Part shown: positions 31,600-42,761 of the stretch, piece by piece | How the letters are laid out: each line of letters opens with the position of its first letter | Numbering within the stretch: position 1 is the stretch's first letter | From: Melitaea cinxia | Taxonomy: Eukaryota > Arthropoda > Insecta > Lepidoptera > Nymphalidae | Length of the DNA stretch: 64,000 nt | Assembly (NCBI RefSeq): GCF_905220565.1 | Contig: NC_059395.1 | Location: 13,557,289-13,621,288 of the forward strand | Reading direction: 5' to 3' | Translations under genes and position numbers: made by a program | The notes under the pieces: model-generated | What the model was told of the DNA's origin: nothing | Seen by the model: only the letters and a program-made list of their open reading frames with translations | Databases searched by the model: none

Positions 31600-32850
31600 C
31601 GAAAGGTCACTCACTCATCACGAAATCTCCGAAACTATAACACCTACAAACTTGAAATTTGGCACGTAGACTCCTTATAGGACGTAGACATCCGCTAAGA
31701 ACGGATTTTACGAAACTCGACCCCAAAGGGGGTAAAACAGGGGTTGGAAGTTTGTATAAAAGTCTTATTTTTTTGAAGTAAGAGACTTGAAATTTAAAAT
31801 GTATGCTCTATAGATGATGAGAAGGTGTCCAAATAATGTATCTTTAGAAATCAAATCCCTTTTGGGGTTAAAACGGGGGATGATAGGTTGACTCACTCAT
31901 CACAAAATATCCAAAACTATAATACCCACAAATTTGAAATTTGGCAGAAAGGCTCTTTATAGATCGTAGACATCCACTAAGAACGGATTTTACGAAATTC
32001 GACCCCTAAGGGGGTAAAACGGGGGTTGGAAGTTTGTGTGAAAGGACTATATTTTTGAAGTAAGAGACTTGAAATTTAAAATGTATGCTTCATTGATGGT
32101 GAGAAGGTGCCTAAATAATGTATCTTTAGAAATAATTTCCATTTTGGGGTTAAAATGGGGGATGGTAGGTTGACTCACTCATCACGAAATCTCCGAAACT
32201 ATAACAGCTAAAAACTTGAAATTTTGCGTGTGGGTTTCTTATAGGGCATAAACATCTGTCGAGAACGGATTTTACGAAACTCGATCCCTAAGGGGATAAA
32301 ACGGGGGTTGGAAGTTTGTATGAAAGTCTATTTTATTTATTATTTTATACTTTATTGTACACCACAAATATATTACAAACAAAGCATAAAGATAGTTACG
32401 GACAGTGAAGTACAATGGGCGGACTTATGGCTAATTAGCCATTTCTTCCAGACAACCCATAGAGTCCTGTGTTTTTGAAGTAAAAGACTTGAAATTTAAA
32501 ATGTATGCTCTATAGATGATAAAAAGGTGACCAAATAATGTATCTTTAGAAATCAACTCCGTTTTGGGGTTAAAAAGGGGGATGGTAGGTTGAGTCACTC
32601 GTCACGAAATCTCCGAAACTATAACAGCTACAAACTTAAAAATTGGCAGATAGGTTTCTTATAAGGCGTTAACATCCGCTAAGCGCTAATTTTACGAAAT
32701 TCGACCCTTAAGGGGGTAAAACGGTGGTTGGAAGTTTGTATGAAAGTCTTATGTATTTGAAGTAAGAGACTTGAAATTTAAAATATATGCTCTATAGATG
32801 GTGAGGAGGTGTTCAAATAATGCATCGTAATCTATATATATAAAAGAGAA
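31600..32850 (+). repeat. 280-bp tandem repeat array, four units, one interrupted
   Basis: Units begin at ACTCACTCATCACGAAATC-type text at about 31611, 31891, 32171 and 32595. The first steps are exactly 280 bp; the last is 424 bp because a foreign segment of about 144 bp (32327-32471) is inserted. Each unit has AACGGATTTTACGAAA, GGGGTTGGAAGTTTGT and GAGACTTGAAATTTAAAATG. Confidence 0.8.
32327..32471 (-). mobile_element. Jockey/CR1-type LINE 3' UTR inserted in the 280-bp array
   Basis: In reverse complement it reads GTTGTCTGGAAGAAATGGC ... TGTACAATAAAGTATAA and then an (AATA) tail. This is the same 3' UTR type as at 35045 and 55402, so it is an extremely 5'-truncated LINE copy. Confidence 0.6.
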
Positions 32851-33633
32851 AGGTCACTAACTCACTCATCACGAGAACTCAAAAACGACTGGATGGTCTA
32901 TCCATCCAGGTTGGACAAAGATAAAATTTGGCAGGAAGGTAGATTATAGTTAGTATACGTCCGCTAAGAACGGATTTTACGATATTCCACCGCTAAGGGG
33001 ATTTAATTGGAGTTGATAGTTTGTATGAAACATATACAGCCTGAAAATAAAACTAAAAATGTGGTGTATAGAGGTTTTATAAAAATAACTATTAGCGCTT
33101 CAGCCTGTAATATCCCACTGTTGGGCATAGGCCTCTTTCCCCATGTAGGAGAAGGATCAGAGCTTAATCCACCACGCTGTTCCAATGCGGGTTGGCGGAT
33201 ATATTTCCTACTATGAGTAACGAACGTCGCTATCAGGTGTATATGATAACAACCGGGACCGACGGCTTAACGTGCTCTCCGAGGCACGGTGGGGAGACCC
33301 ACAAGGACTGCACAAACACCCAGACCACGGCAAACACCTGTATGGCCAATACAAATGTTTGTCATGTGCGGGGATCGAACCCGCAACCGCCACAACGCCA
33401 ACCGGGTACAATCCATGGCTGTGACCGCTGTGCCAACGCGGCGTCTATTAAATTATACTAAATTGTGCTTTTTAAAAAGTTACTCAGTTTGATAAGCATT
33501 TCAACTGATTGATTTCAACTTGAACGATTGACTTAAATAAAAAAATAATTTGCGTTAAACATCTTAATAGTAATGCATGGATATGCGCGAATATCATAAC
33601 CACGCGAACGTAGTCGCGGGCAACAGTTAGTGT
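32826..33633 (+). mobile_element. Helitron-like repeat interrupted by a family E SINE
   Basis: Begins ATCTATATATATAAAAGAG with AGGTCACTAACTCACTCATC and ends ACGTAGTCGCGGGCAACAG plus TTAGT. The family E SINE at 33093-33450 lies inside it. No coding capacity. Confidence 0.4.
33093..33450 (-). mobile_element. tRNA-headed SINE (family E), full copy
   Basis: On the - strand it begins at about 33445 with a tRNA-like head: A box TTGGCACAGCGGTCAC and B box GGTTCGATCCCC, correctly spaced for polymerase III. Then come TTTGTATTGGCCATACAG, GGGTCTCCCCACCGTGCC, TGATAGCGACGTTCG and CCGCATTGGAACAGCGTGG, ending CCTATGCCCAACAGTGGG. This is the reference copy for the family here. Confidence 0.75.
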
Positions 33634-33860
33634 AGTATAAAACCAAGTCCCCAAAAGTGTATGTGATCGATTCGCTCAAAATCTACTGAACGGATTTTCA
33701 TGCGGTTTCACCATTGGAGAGAGGGCTCCACCATTGGCAAGAGGAAGGTTTACGAAACGGCTAAGCCGATTTTGATGAGAGTTTCACTGGAAGTATGCCG
33801 GGAAAACTTTGTGACAAACTAATTTCAACGCGGGCGAAGCCGCGGGCACAGCTAGTTATT
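33634..33860 (+). mobile_element. Helitron-like repeat end
   Basis: Contains GAACGGATTTTCATGCGG, a CCACCATTGG duplication and ends CGCGGGCGAAGCCGCGGG with CACAGCTAGTTA. Similar endings are at 4259 and 56080. Confidence 0.4.
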
Positions 33861-34035
33861 TATAAATTAAGTATTTATTGTCCGCCTAATCTTCATTTAA
33901 CACTGCTCTTTATGTGTTCTGGTTGGGGTTTATCTGTTTTTCATACTTTTACTAACAAGTTTTTTAGCAAAGCTTGTCAACGGATTATTAATTGAGTAAT
34001 ATTTTAAAAAACCGTAACATATGTTCTGGTTATAA

Positions 34036-34090
34036 TATATATATAATATATATATATATATATTATATATATATTATATGTGTGTGTATG
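34036..34090. repeat. (AT)n(GT)n microsatellite
   Basis: ATATATATAATATATATATA with short interruptions followed by GTGTGTGTATGTCTG. Confidence 0.8.
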
Positions 34091-34315
34091 TCTGGTAAAT
34101 GCATTTGTATGTAGTCACACTATTTTTATAAAAAGTAATCCATTAATTATGGGTTTTATTTCACTCCAAATCTAAAAATATTCGTTTTATATCGTTCGTA
34201 TCCCCTAAAAACAAATGCCAATCCTGCTCAAAAATACTAATTGCACAGCAAATTGTTACACCAAAATATTATTATTTTAGCGACAAATTCTGTTCACACA
34301 TCATACACACATATC

Positions 34316-34645
34316 AGCCTATCGCAGTTCACTGCTGGACATAGGCCTCCACAAGTTTGCGCCAAAAATGGCGTGAACTCATGTGTTTTGCCCATAGTCA
34401 CCACGCTGGGCAGGCGGGTTGGTGACCGCAGGGCTGGCTTTGTCGCACCAAAGACGCTGCTGCCCGTCTTCGGCCTGTGTGTTTCAAAGCCAGCAGTCGG
34501 ATGGCTATCCCGCTACCGGTCGGCTTTTTAAGTTCCAAGGTGGTAGCGGAACCATGTTATCCCTCAGTCGCGTCTTACGACACCCACGGGAAGAGAGGGG
34601 GTGGCTATATTCTTTAGTACCGTAGCCACACAGTACGAGAGGCAT
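34316..34645 (-). repeat. Family A (RTE-derived SINE-like) full copy
   Basis: On the - strand it starts TGTGTGGCTACGGTACTAAA, contains AAGACGGGCAGCAGCGTCTT and GACTATGGGCAAAACACATG, and ends GAGGCCTATGTCCAGCAGTG. It is a clean copy of the family. Confidence 0.7.
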
Positions 34646-34734
34646 GATTGATAGAATTGGAATGAAAGAGTAACTAGTAGATACCGACTCGCATTACGTG
34701 CGAGGGTTAGTATTAAAAAAAAAGCCTTTGTCAA

Positions 34735-34930
34735 ATCCATGTTTATTTTAAGACCCACCCGTTGTGAGGCGCTATGGACGTGGCCCAGCATAGTGCTGAG
34801 CTCTTCCAGGGAGACTGCCAGGATTACAATATCCTCGGCAAATCGGTGTGTGAGGTGTTCGCCATACCTAACCCTTCCCCACTGCACCAGCTTAAGCACG
34901 TCTTCCAGTGCATTAGTAAACAGAAACAAA
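34735..34930 (-). pseudogene. RTE LINE reverse transcriptase fragment
   Basis: The frame reads FTNALEDVLKLVQW, GEHLTHRFAEDIVILAVSLEEL and MLGHVHSASQRVGLKINM, the catalytic-box region of RTE reverse transcriptase. The box is FAED instead of FADD, losing one catalytic Asp. Only this 65-codon piece is left. Confidence 0.7.
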
Positions 34931-35044
34931 AAAAAAACAGATTAAAATGTGTGTATACGTGTATACATATCTTTTCACACGTTTTGTTTTTAATTAAAAT
35001 TTCTAATACACCTTCAACGATACCATACCATCTCCTTTGCCCCT

Positions 35045-35190
35045 AGGTTGCCTGGAAGAGATCGCTTTTCAGTTATATGGGCGCACTTTGTACTTTGTGA
35101 TACCTTGGCGAAATCTATTTTGTTATAGGGCTTTTATTGTAATATAATAATAGCTACAATAAACGCCAAATATAGTTATTTGCCCTATTG
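35045..35190 (+). mobile_element. Jockey/CR1-type LINE 3' UTR fragment
   Basis: Starts GGTTGCCTGGAAGAGATCGC and includes GGGCGCACTTTGTACTTTGTG, ending in GCTACAATAAACGCC. It corresponds to the LINE 3' UTRs at 32327 (-) and 55402 (+). Confidence 0.5.
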
Positions 35191-35254
35191 TTTATTTAAC
35201 CAAGTTATAGTTAATCGATTCATAGATCACTCACGCATTCATAGATCATTCACG

Positions 35255-35312
35255 CATTTTTGGCGCGAACTTGTGGAGGCCTATGTCCAGCAGTGGACTG
35301 TATAGGCTGTAA
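35255..35312 (+). repeat. RTE LINE 3' tail
   Basis: GGCGCGAACTTGTGGAGGCC through CAGCAGTGGACTG and a TAATGATGATG microsatellite tail; encodes EAYVQQW. Confidence 0.6.
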
Positions 35313-35324
35313 TGATGATGCCTC

Positions 35325-35580
35325 TCGTACTACTAATTTCTTTCTTTCATTCATCCTCATTCTTACACAGGGTTCTTGGGTTCCCATCTTATACTTCCTA
35401 AGCTACTTTATTATCATTTTATTTTTACGATACTAATTACTCCAGGAAAAGGAAACAACTTTTTTCTTGTTTTATTATTCTGTTTTACAAAATTTTCCGC
35501 TTATATCTTACTTAACAAAAGTTTACTTCAAAATTTTCTATTTATTGCAAATTTAATTTATCGTTTTGTTTAACTTTTAA
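35325..35580 (-). repeat. 3' UTR piece of the RNase H-containing LINE
   Basis: GGTTCCCATCTTATACTTCC and CTTTCATTCATCC match the 3' UTR of the 6.1-kb LINE (35841-36263). It is a separate short copy, standing in the same orientation 500 bp away. Confidence 0.45.
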
Positions 35581-35584
35581 TTAT

Positions 35585-35823
35585 TCAAGGTTATGTCTAA
35601 TGTCCGTGTCACACCCATACCTGTCGTTGTTGACAGCGCTACTCTCGAAGTTATTAAGGAGTACATTTACCTGGGACAACTGATCCGCATGGTAAGTCCA
35701 ACTTCGAGAGAGAAGTAACTCTTAGAATCCAACTCGGTTGGGCAGCGTTCGGGAAATTACAAAATATCTTCTCTTCCAGAATACCTCAGTCTCTGAAGAC
35801 AAAATTGTTTGAGCAGTGTGTGT
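35585..35823 (+). pseudogene. RTE LINE fragment, left side of the 6.1-kb LINE insertion
   Basis: Encodes VTPIPVVVDSATLEVIKEYIYLGQLIR, a shifted stretch, then TKLFEQCV (35796-35821). The text stops at GAGCAGTGTGTG, where the LINE's poly-T begins, and resumes at 41923 with EQCVLP. Together with that piece it forms the C-terminal third of an RTE ORF. Confidence 0.75.
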
Positions 35824-35840
35824 GTGTTTTTTTTTTTTTC

Positions 35841-36263
35841 TAGACCCCCACACTAGGGTGTGAGACTGTGCTAAACTACTCAATCATTCCAGTTCTCGCA
35901 GTTATTCCTCTCGTACTTTCATTCATCATACTAGTTCTTTCTTTCATTCTGTCTGCATTCAAACACTGGGTGGGTTCCCATCTAATCTATTTCTTACTAC
36001 TACTCTATTACTTAATTAATAAACACTTGGGAAATGAGTGGTGTTTGGGTACAATAATTTTATTTACATGTTTTATTAATACTATTTTACTATATTACAG
36101 TGGTTGTACATTACAGATTCTCTTATATACTTATTATTACTTCTAATAAAAATTAAAACTAATTTTACATTTGGAAGCTATTCTAGTCTCTTATTCTATT
36201 CCTACTTACATCTTTATTACTTATGTTATACCTAATATACAATTATATTTAGAAAACATAATT
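35841..36263 (-). other. 3' UTR of the 6.1-kb LINE
   Basis: TTCATTCATCATACTAG and AAACACTGGGTGGGTTCCC precede the poly(A) tail. A partial second copy is at 35325-35580. Confidence 0.5.
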
Positions 36264-39200
36264 TTACTGAGTCTTATTTCTTATATTTACAGCTTTTACT
36301 ATTTTCTTACAATACTGTAGGAACAGTTCTCTATTTTGCTTATTTTTAATTATTTCGCACAAGTTCCTTTCTATTATTTGTACGCCTGTTTTGTATTCTA
36401 AGCTTAGCCTCTCGTAGGCAAATGTTGGACACTCCAGGAGGACGTGGAGGACGGACTCGGAACATCCAGGGTCGCAGACGCGCGACGGACTCTCCTTACA
36501 CTTGAAGCGGTACAAGTATTCGGAGAATCCGCCATGCCCCGTCAACGCCTGGGTGACGAACCAGTCCACCCCTATTTTGCTCGTGATTCTGTATGCGGCT
36601 ATCGCGTCAGGGAAGAACACCCTGGTGACACCGGCCGTTTCGCCGGCACGATACCGCTGGTTCCATTCATCAAGCGATTGCATGCGAATGCTCCGCCTGA
36701 TGAATGAAACCGGGCAGCTTTCGTAGTCAAAAGCGCGTTTAGACTTCAGCGCAGCCTCCTTGGCCAGATGGTCGGCACGCTCATTGCCCTCTAGCCCTGC
36801 GTGGGCTTTGATCTAGAACAAACTAACACGTTTGTCCCGGAGCAGAGCCCTTCGCAGGTGTCCCCGCGCTTCAACGGCCAGGGGATGGGGGGCTACCGGG
36901 TTCTCCAGCGTGAGCAGTGCCGACAAGGAGTCGGAGTAGATTCCGACTGATCCAGCCAAGGTGTCTGCGGCCATCCGTGCCGCCCGACATATCGCCAAGA
37001 GTTCCGCCTGGTAAACCGTACAATAGGACGGCAAAGCAAGCTTGAGGGTTTTGGTTTCGGCGGCGCCGGCCCATACGGACAACGCCGCGCCCACTTTGCC
37101 CTCAATCTTGCTGCCGTCCGTGAAGATATTAAAAGCTTGCTCGCTGTTAGCGGTGAACTGTTCTTGGTCCGCCAGGCGCTTGAACTCGAGGTCGATATGA
37201 GAGGCGGGGTGCGGAGACCGCAGAGCCGAGGACATCCGCTCCACCTCTCGATCCCCTATCACCCGCTGGGGGACCCCCCGTCTCGCCTCGTACAGATTCG
37301 CGGCTTCGCGGACGCGGAGGTCGAGGGGGAGTATCCCAGCGAGCAACAATGCGGAGTTCAGAGAGGTGGTTCGGTATGCCCTGCAAAGCTTCTGCGCGAA
37401 GCCCCGCTGGACCACGTTCAGCTGCTTGCGAATACCGAGCTTGTCCACGGCCGGCGCCCAGACGGCAGCCGCATACAAGATCACGGGCTCAACCACCGCC
37501 CTGTAAATAGTGCGGATTATTTCAGGATGGAGACCCCAGTGGCCTTAGCTGCACAGGCCAGCTGGTGGTAAAAGGCGAGCGCGCGCCTGCAGACGTTCGC
37601 GACGTGGGCGTTGAAGGTCAACTTGTGGTCTATAACGACCCCCAGCAGCTTGATCTCGCTCGCCAGCACAATGTCGACCCCGCCCATGTGAAGACGCGGG
37701 GTGTCATACTTCAGCTTGCGCGTCACAACCATAGCGTTTGTCTTGTGGGGCGCAAACCGAAGTTTATTAGATGCTCCCCACGCCCTCACACGTTCGAGGA
37801 CGGCATTGGCCCGACGTTCGATCTTGAGGGCCGTTTCACCCTCGAACACCAACACCACATCGTCGGCGAACGCCTGCGCGTAATCGCCTTTGGCCTCCAA
37901 CTCCTGAAGTAGTGGATCCAGGAGCAAGTTCCACAAAATCGGCCCACCGATAGATCCCTGCACGCAGCCCTTCCCGGTGTCTCTTATGTGCTCCTCCCCC
38001 AGGTACCTTACTCTGGCACGTCTGTCGCTCAAGTAGCTGCCCAAGAGCCGCCGAATGTTTTCGGGGCACCTTTTCTCAGCCAACCTTACCCTTATTTTAG
38101 GCCACCAAGCGTTGTCGAAGGCGCCCTCTATATCCAGCGAGATCAAGACAACTATCTTTTTTTCTTCTAATTTATCTCTGATATACTTAACTAGGGTATA
38201 GAGGGCGTCCTCGGTGCTCCGCTGGGGCATGAAGCCAAATTGGCGAGTACTAAGCTTGGGCAGCAAGTGGTATTTTAACCTGGCGACTAGCATTTTCTCT
38301 AATATCTTTCCAAGCACCGGAAGGAGACCGATTGGACGATATGATCTAGGTGTTGTGTAATCGGTCTTCCCGGGTTTCCGGAGGAAGATGACCGTCGCCT
38401 CCTTCCAGGGCCTAGGAAAATATCGGAGCTCGAGGCACCTGTTGAAGACGCACAAAAAAAGGTCCGGGTCCGATTGGATTGCGTGCAGACATATATCGGC
38501 AGTAAAACCGTCCGCACCTGGGGCCTTCTTCGGGTCAAACGACCGACTAGCCAACTTCAGTTCTGTGTGAGTGAATGGAGGGTCAGTTTGGCCCGAAGAA
38601 GTCTCGATGTCGGTCCGCCGGGCCAAGACCCTCACCCGGTGGTGCTCTTCGGAGTCATCCTCTTCGGAGTCCTCCGGGTAGAAGGTCTCAGCCAGGAGTC
38701 GGGCCGAGCCCCTAGCATCTAACCCCATATTGTTTACCACCAGCGGTGGGTCCACGTCCCTCCTGGAGGTCCTGCCGAGGACCCTGTAAATCCCTCCCCA
38801 CATAGATTCCCCATCCTGGTGTTCGCAGAAGGCAACCCAGCTGCGCGTCTGCGCGTGCCTTACCTCGGTCGCGTACCTTTTCTTCGCCTCCAGGTACTCT
38901 CCCACAACCTTGCGACGCCTAACCGGCGCCGCGCATCTGATCCTACCTTTCTTGGTGGCCACCTCGCGCTTAAGCACTGCCAACCCCTCGTTCCACCGCG
39001 GCATCGCAAGGACCTCCCTGTGTTTTGTTGGCGGTATTGTTTTTGTGCATGTTTTTTGTATTATGTTGTTTAGTTGAATTATTGCGGAGTCTAATTATGC
39101 TTGTGTCTGTATGTTTTTAATTGTGTCTATTGTGAAGTGTTCTTACGTTTTAATTTGACCCAGTTTCTCACGAAACTGGGCCCAATTCGCCTTTTTTGTG

Positions 39201-39919
39201 AAGTATTTTCTGGTTGTGTGTCTGATGGTGTTTGTGTTAATGTGTTTGGTATTAATGAGGAAGGTGATGGCGTTGTGGTCCGAGTTGGTTAGGTCTTCGC
39301 GCACGCGCCAGCCGTCCACCAAGCCAAGCAGGTCATATACATACAGCAGTTATATCAATATAGCTGCTGTACCTTTCGCCGCCCCGGATAGTGTCGAAGG
39401 TGGGGGTTTCCCCTTGGTTCAGAGACCGAGGTCCTCCAGGAACCCGTGCAGTTCTTCGCCGCGGCGATCCGTCACGGGACTACCCCACCAGACGCATTTG
39501 GCATTGGAGTCGCCCCCAATAACAATACTCCGACCTCCCGTCTCGCGCTGCACCCGGCGCAGATGTGCCAGGTACGAGTCCATCGGCAGGTTGGGCTCGA
39601 AGTAAAATGAGACCAGGATGATCTCCCAGCTGCGAACTCAGATCCCCACCACAGAGATGTTATTCGTGGTAAGTTTCGGGTACTGCGTGATGTGAATGTC
39701 CGCATCAAATACGATGACTGCGGCCATGACAGTCCCACTTCCATCGTCCGCACACTGGAAGACCCTGATCCCACTCTGACTTTTCACACGCCTTATACCG
39801 CCGACGTATGGCTCCTGTACCAGAGCAATCCGCGTACGCAGGCTAGAGGCTTCGATCAGGAAGTCGGAGTATGCCAACTTACTGCGCTGGAGGTTCGCCT
39901 GGAGGATATTTAGAGCCAC
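36264..39919 (-). pseudogene. ORF2 (endonuclease, RT, RNase H) of the 6.1-kb LINE
   Basis: In order on the - strand: APE endonuclease with LNILQANLQRSKLAYSDF, ALVQEPYVGG, SIVIGGDSNAKCVWW and NSDHNAI (39919 to about 39250); RT in one uninterrupted frame at 39004-37517 with SYRPIGLLPVLGKILEKML, LDIEGAFDNAWW, GCVQGSIGGPILWN and FADDVVLVFEG. RNase H follows with IFTDGSK, YQAELLAICRA, YSDSLSALLTL and NERADHLAK (catalytic D-E-D-D all present). At the C-terminus is a cysteine cluster CDPGCSESVLHVLLEC (36530-36450). Breaks: TGA near 39636, frameshifts between 39440 and 39010, a one-base shift near 37530, and TAG for Trp at 36815-36813. Confidence 0.85.
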
Positions 39920-39938
39920 CGTGTCTACCGGCCTGCCC

Positions 39939-41543
39939 TTAGCAATACGCTACGGAGGAGCGGGCGATGTCATCCCACCTCCTCCTGACGGGACAGTCGT
40001 CGCTAAAGGCGTTGTGGTCGAACTTTGCGAGCTTCGCCCGACGACAGTTCCGGCAGGAAGGTGGCGACACCGCCGGGTCCTCCGTGCATTAAGCTTTGAG
40101 ATGTGGCCCGCCACAGTGGCTGCAAAGGTCCGCTGGGCCCTTACAGTACTTCCGCCCATGGCCGTACCCGAGACAGCGCGTGCACTGGACCAGTGGAGAC
40201 TGGTCCTCCGCCCGCAGCCTCATCAGGTCGATTTGGACCATGCCTACTCCTGTTATCCTCGCCCAGAGTTTGGGCGATACGCTGAGGACTACGTGGGCCA
40301 TGAGCGGGTTCCTTGCCCTCCTGCGATATTTTATTAGAAGGCGGTCTTCCCCGGGGTCGAGGTCGCTAAAGAGATGCCTATTTTGGTTTCTCAAACTTTT
40401 TATAATTTCGTCATCCGTATGCACTTTCAGAACGCCTCTAATTATTACTAATGGGTCTCTATTTTTCATTTCCTCGACCACGAGGCCCGTTCCTTCCTTC
40501 GCCAGTCTCTCCTTTGCCTTCGCCCTGTCCTCAACAGTCCCGAAGCCCATGATAATTTTCCGGTCTCTGGCTTTCCGGACCCGGTCGATTTGAACCCACC
40601 CCTCTTTGGCGTCGATGGTCTTTCTCACCATGTCAAGGACCTCGTCCGCTGTTTGTTCGGCATCCACTGAGGTGACCACCACCGAGTGCAATGCCGCAGG
40701 CCTCACGGGATGTTGCGGTCTTGAAGCGGCCACATTGGCATAACTCCTCCGCTGCTCCTCAACCGTCTGGCTGCACTTCACCAGCTCCTCCTGGAGGCTC
40801 TTCATCCTCTCATTTGTCTCCAGGAGCAGCTGGCGCTGCGCCTCGAGATTTCTGCTAAGACTGGGGTCCGGGGGGACCACGAACGTGGCGTCGGCGCTTA
40901 TTTTCGCCGGCGCCCCGTCCACGGAACCCCCGCCCCCCTTTCGTGCCCTCTCGGTTCTGAGGTCAGCCTCGGAGTCAGCCATCAGCTTCTCGAGCACTTT
41001 CAGCGCTTCTAGTATGTCCTTTTTGTATTCATTTTTTAAGTTCCTAAAATTTTGGACAGCGTTTCTTATTTTAATCATCTGCTCGGTCGCTGCCCACTCT
41101 CGGTTATCTGTGGTGGTCCCCGTGGATGTATGTGCCTGCACTTCTCCCTCCTCCTTAGGACTATTCCCTACTTCCGGGGTTGTTTGTTCATTTGACTCCC
41201 CGGCAACCGGTCCCCTTTTACCCGGCTTTAGCTGAGTAAATTTGTTTGGCCTTCCAGGGGAAATAACGAATGCAACCTGCGCTTTACTCTTTGAGGTGGT
41301 CGCTATTGGTGTGCATGTCCGCGCTTTACCCCCTTCTGGGCTATGCGCTACTTTCCGGGCTATTTGCACTTTCGGCTTGGATGTGGTCGGCGCACCCTGT
41401 GGCTTTTCGAGAGCAGAATCTTTGGTGACCTGTTCTATAATCTCGATGCTATTACGGACCGATTTTTTGAGTCCTTTGGGGGAGGGGGAGGGTACGGGTG
41501 AATTAATCACCTCTTGTTGTTTTGGCGGGGTCCTGGTAGTCAT
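39939..41543 (-). pseudogene. ORF1 (gag-like, three CCHC knuckles) of the 6.1-kb LINE
   Basis: From the ATG at 41543 the frame shows a low-complexity Pro/Ser/Lys N-terminal part, a coiled-coil-like segment (KNEYKKDILEALKVLEKLM) and a further Gln/Glu-rich helix. It continues with an RRM-like fold region (VVVTSVDAEQTADEVLDMV ... RKIIMGFG) and zinc knuckles CTRCLGYGHGRKYC, CSHCGGPH and CRNCRRAKLAKFDHNAFSDDC. A single in-frame TAA at 40091-40089, between knuckles two and three (within the second one's C-terminal Cys region), stops translation; without it the frame would run to TAA at 39939. The start is the first ATG after the 5' UTR. Confidence 0.8.
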
Positions 41544-41922
41544 CGTTATAGTGGGGGTCGCGTTAATGATTAAAAGGAACAGTGTCGAAATAAATTTGTA
41601 TGGTTAAATTTAAAAATTTGTCAAGTGTATAAATCCCGCAATAGCGGTTGTAAAAAAAAAAACAGAGACTGCTCCTATATGTAAGTATAAGTCAGGCAAA
41701 TATGCCTGGGTCCTAAACCTATCTAAATCTAACTTACAAACTAACAAAAAGTGAGAAAACTCTACTTTTTGATCAATGACTCTACGTAGAGTCGTCAATT
41801 ATAATTAGATTAATAGCCCTCAATGAGGGAAGGTCGGTATCGAAAACCGCGTCTCGCTACGATCAGCGGTTGCCGAGATATTGCGCTTTAAAGTTTTTCA
41901 ATATTGTGCAGTGTTTCAATAG
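41544..41922 (-). other. 5' UTR of the 6.1-kb LINE
   Basis: From the ORF1 ATG to the target duplication. It includes TTAAATTTGTATGG, an A/T-rich block and a patch ACGTAGAGTCGTC. I see no promoter motif that I would defend. Confidence 0.5.
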
Positions 41923-42305
41923 TGAGCAGTGTGTGTTGCCAATGACACCCAACGGCGCTGAGGCGTGCTTTTTTACCGTTAGCCTTTTCCATAGGCTCAA
42001 GGTCACTCAGCGAGCGATGGAGAGAGCTATGGTTGGTATTTGTCTACATGAAGAGTCCGGAATGATGAGATCCGTGGACGGACGAAGGTCACTAGGAAGG
42101 AAGGTTCTCAAATGGCCTCCACGTCTCGGCAAAAGGAACACAGGATGCCCTCCAACCAGGTGGACGACCAAATGGTGTGACAACCTTAAGAAGATAGCTG
42201 GAAACCACTGGATTCAGTGAACGCAGAACCGGACGGAGAGCTATAGGGGAGGCTTATGTCCAGAAGTGGACTGTTAAGGGCTGGTGGATGGATGGGTGGA
42301 TGGAT
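41923..42305 (+). pseudogene. RTE LINE fragment, right side of the 6.1-kb LINE insertion
   Basis: Continues the RTE ORF with EQCVLP, RLKVTQRAMERAM, VGICLHEE, then RRSLGRKVLKWPPRLGKR, GCPPTRWTT, KKIAGNHWIQ and a degraded EAYVQ tail. It ends in a (GGAT)n tail, the short tandem repeat ending characteristic of RTE elements. A segment of about 20 residues before RRSLGRK is absent. Confidence 0.75.
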
Positions 42306-42537
42306 AAAATAATACTTAACTTCAATGATAAGTTCACTTCATGAAACAATCTTTATTAAAATTTCAGTTGCAGAAGGCATATTAGATTATTAGGACTTGA
42401 TTATTCATCCGTGGAGTTTTTCGATTCAGTAACGTGTTCAATTGTAGGGAAACGGATTGTATTATCGTAACAACAAACTAAATCTCGTTTATAGCACGCT
42501 CTTGATATATAGAGCATTTTCTTCTCCACACATTGAG

Positions 42538-42593
42538 CTCTTGGTATGCATTGTCCCTGCTTTTCTGCACAGGATGGATCTTAAATCACAAAT
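42538..42593. repeat. 56-bp duplicate, copy 1
   Basis: Starts CTCTTGGTATGCATTGTCCC and ends GATCTTAAATCACAAAT. It is identical to 43783-43838. A TTTTCTGCACAG acceptor-like string lies inside. The origin is unknown. Confidence 0.7.
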
Positions 42594-42761
42594 AAATTAC
42601 ATTGATACGAAATATACATATTTATGCCTTCTACTGATTGTATCGCAATTTAGTATTAATAAATTAATATTTATACATTATTATATAAATAAAATTTATA
42701 TTTTCACTTAAAGAATATGTTATAGAGTGTAATACAAATATAGTTCTAATGACACAAAACA

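Larger units (their letters stand above)
35824..41922 (-). mobile_element. Near full-length 6.1-kb non-LTR retrotransposon (R1/LOA-like, with RNase H)
   Basis: A poly(A) tail (poly-T at 35827-35839), 3' UTR, ORF2 (endonuclease, RT, RNase H, CCHC-like end), ORF1 (gag-like with three zinc knuckles) and 5' UTR follow each other on the - strand. It is flanked by TGAGCAGTGTGTGT at 35810-35823 and 41923-41936, a 14-bp target duplication. The insertion splits an RTE element. Only a few stops and frameshifts are present, so it is not old. Confidence 0.85.

Noticed and set aside
31600..32850. CRISPR-like array
   Set aside because: Units are 280 bp without short conserved repeats separated by unique spacers; the genome is eukaryotic. 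The same applies to 62551-63390 and 23098-23430.
37137..38722. Several + strand open frames of 60-140 codons
   Set aside because: They are antisense shadows of the LINE reverse transcriptase and RNase H frames, which carry the catalytic motifs.
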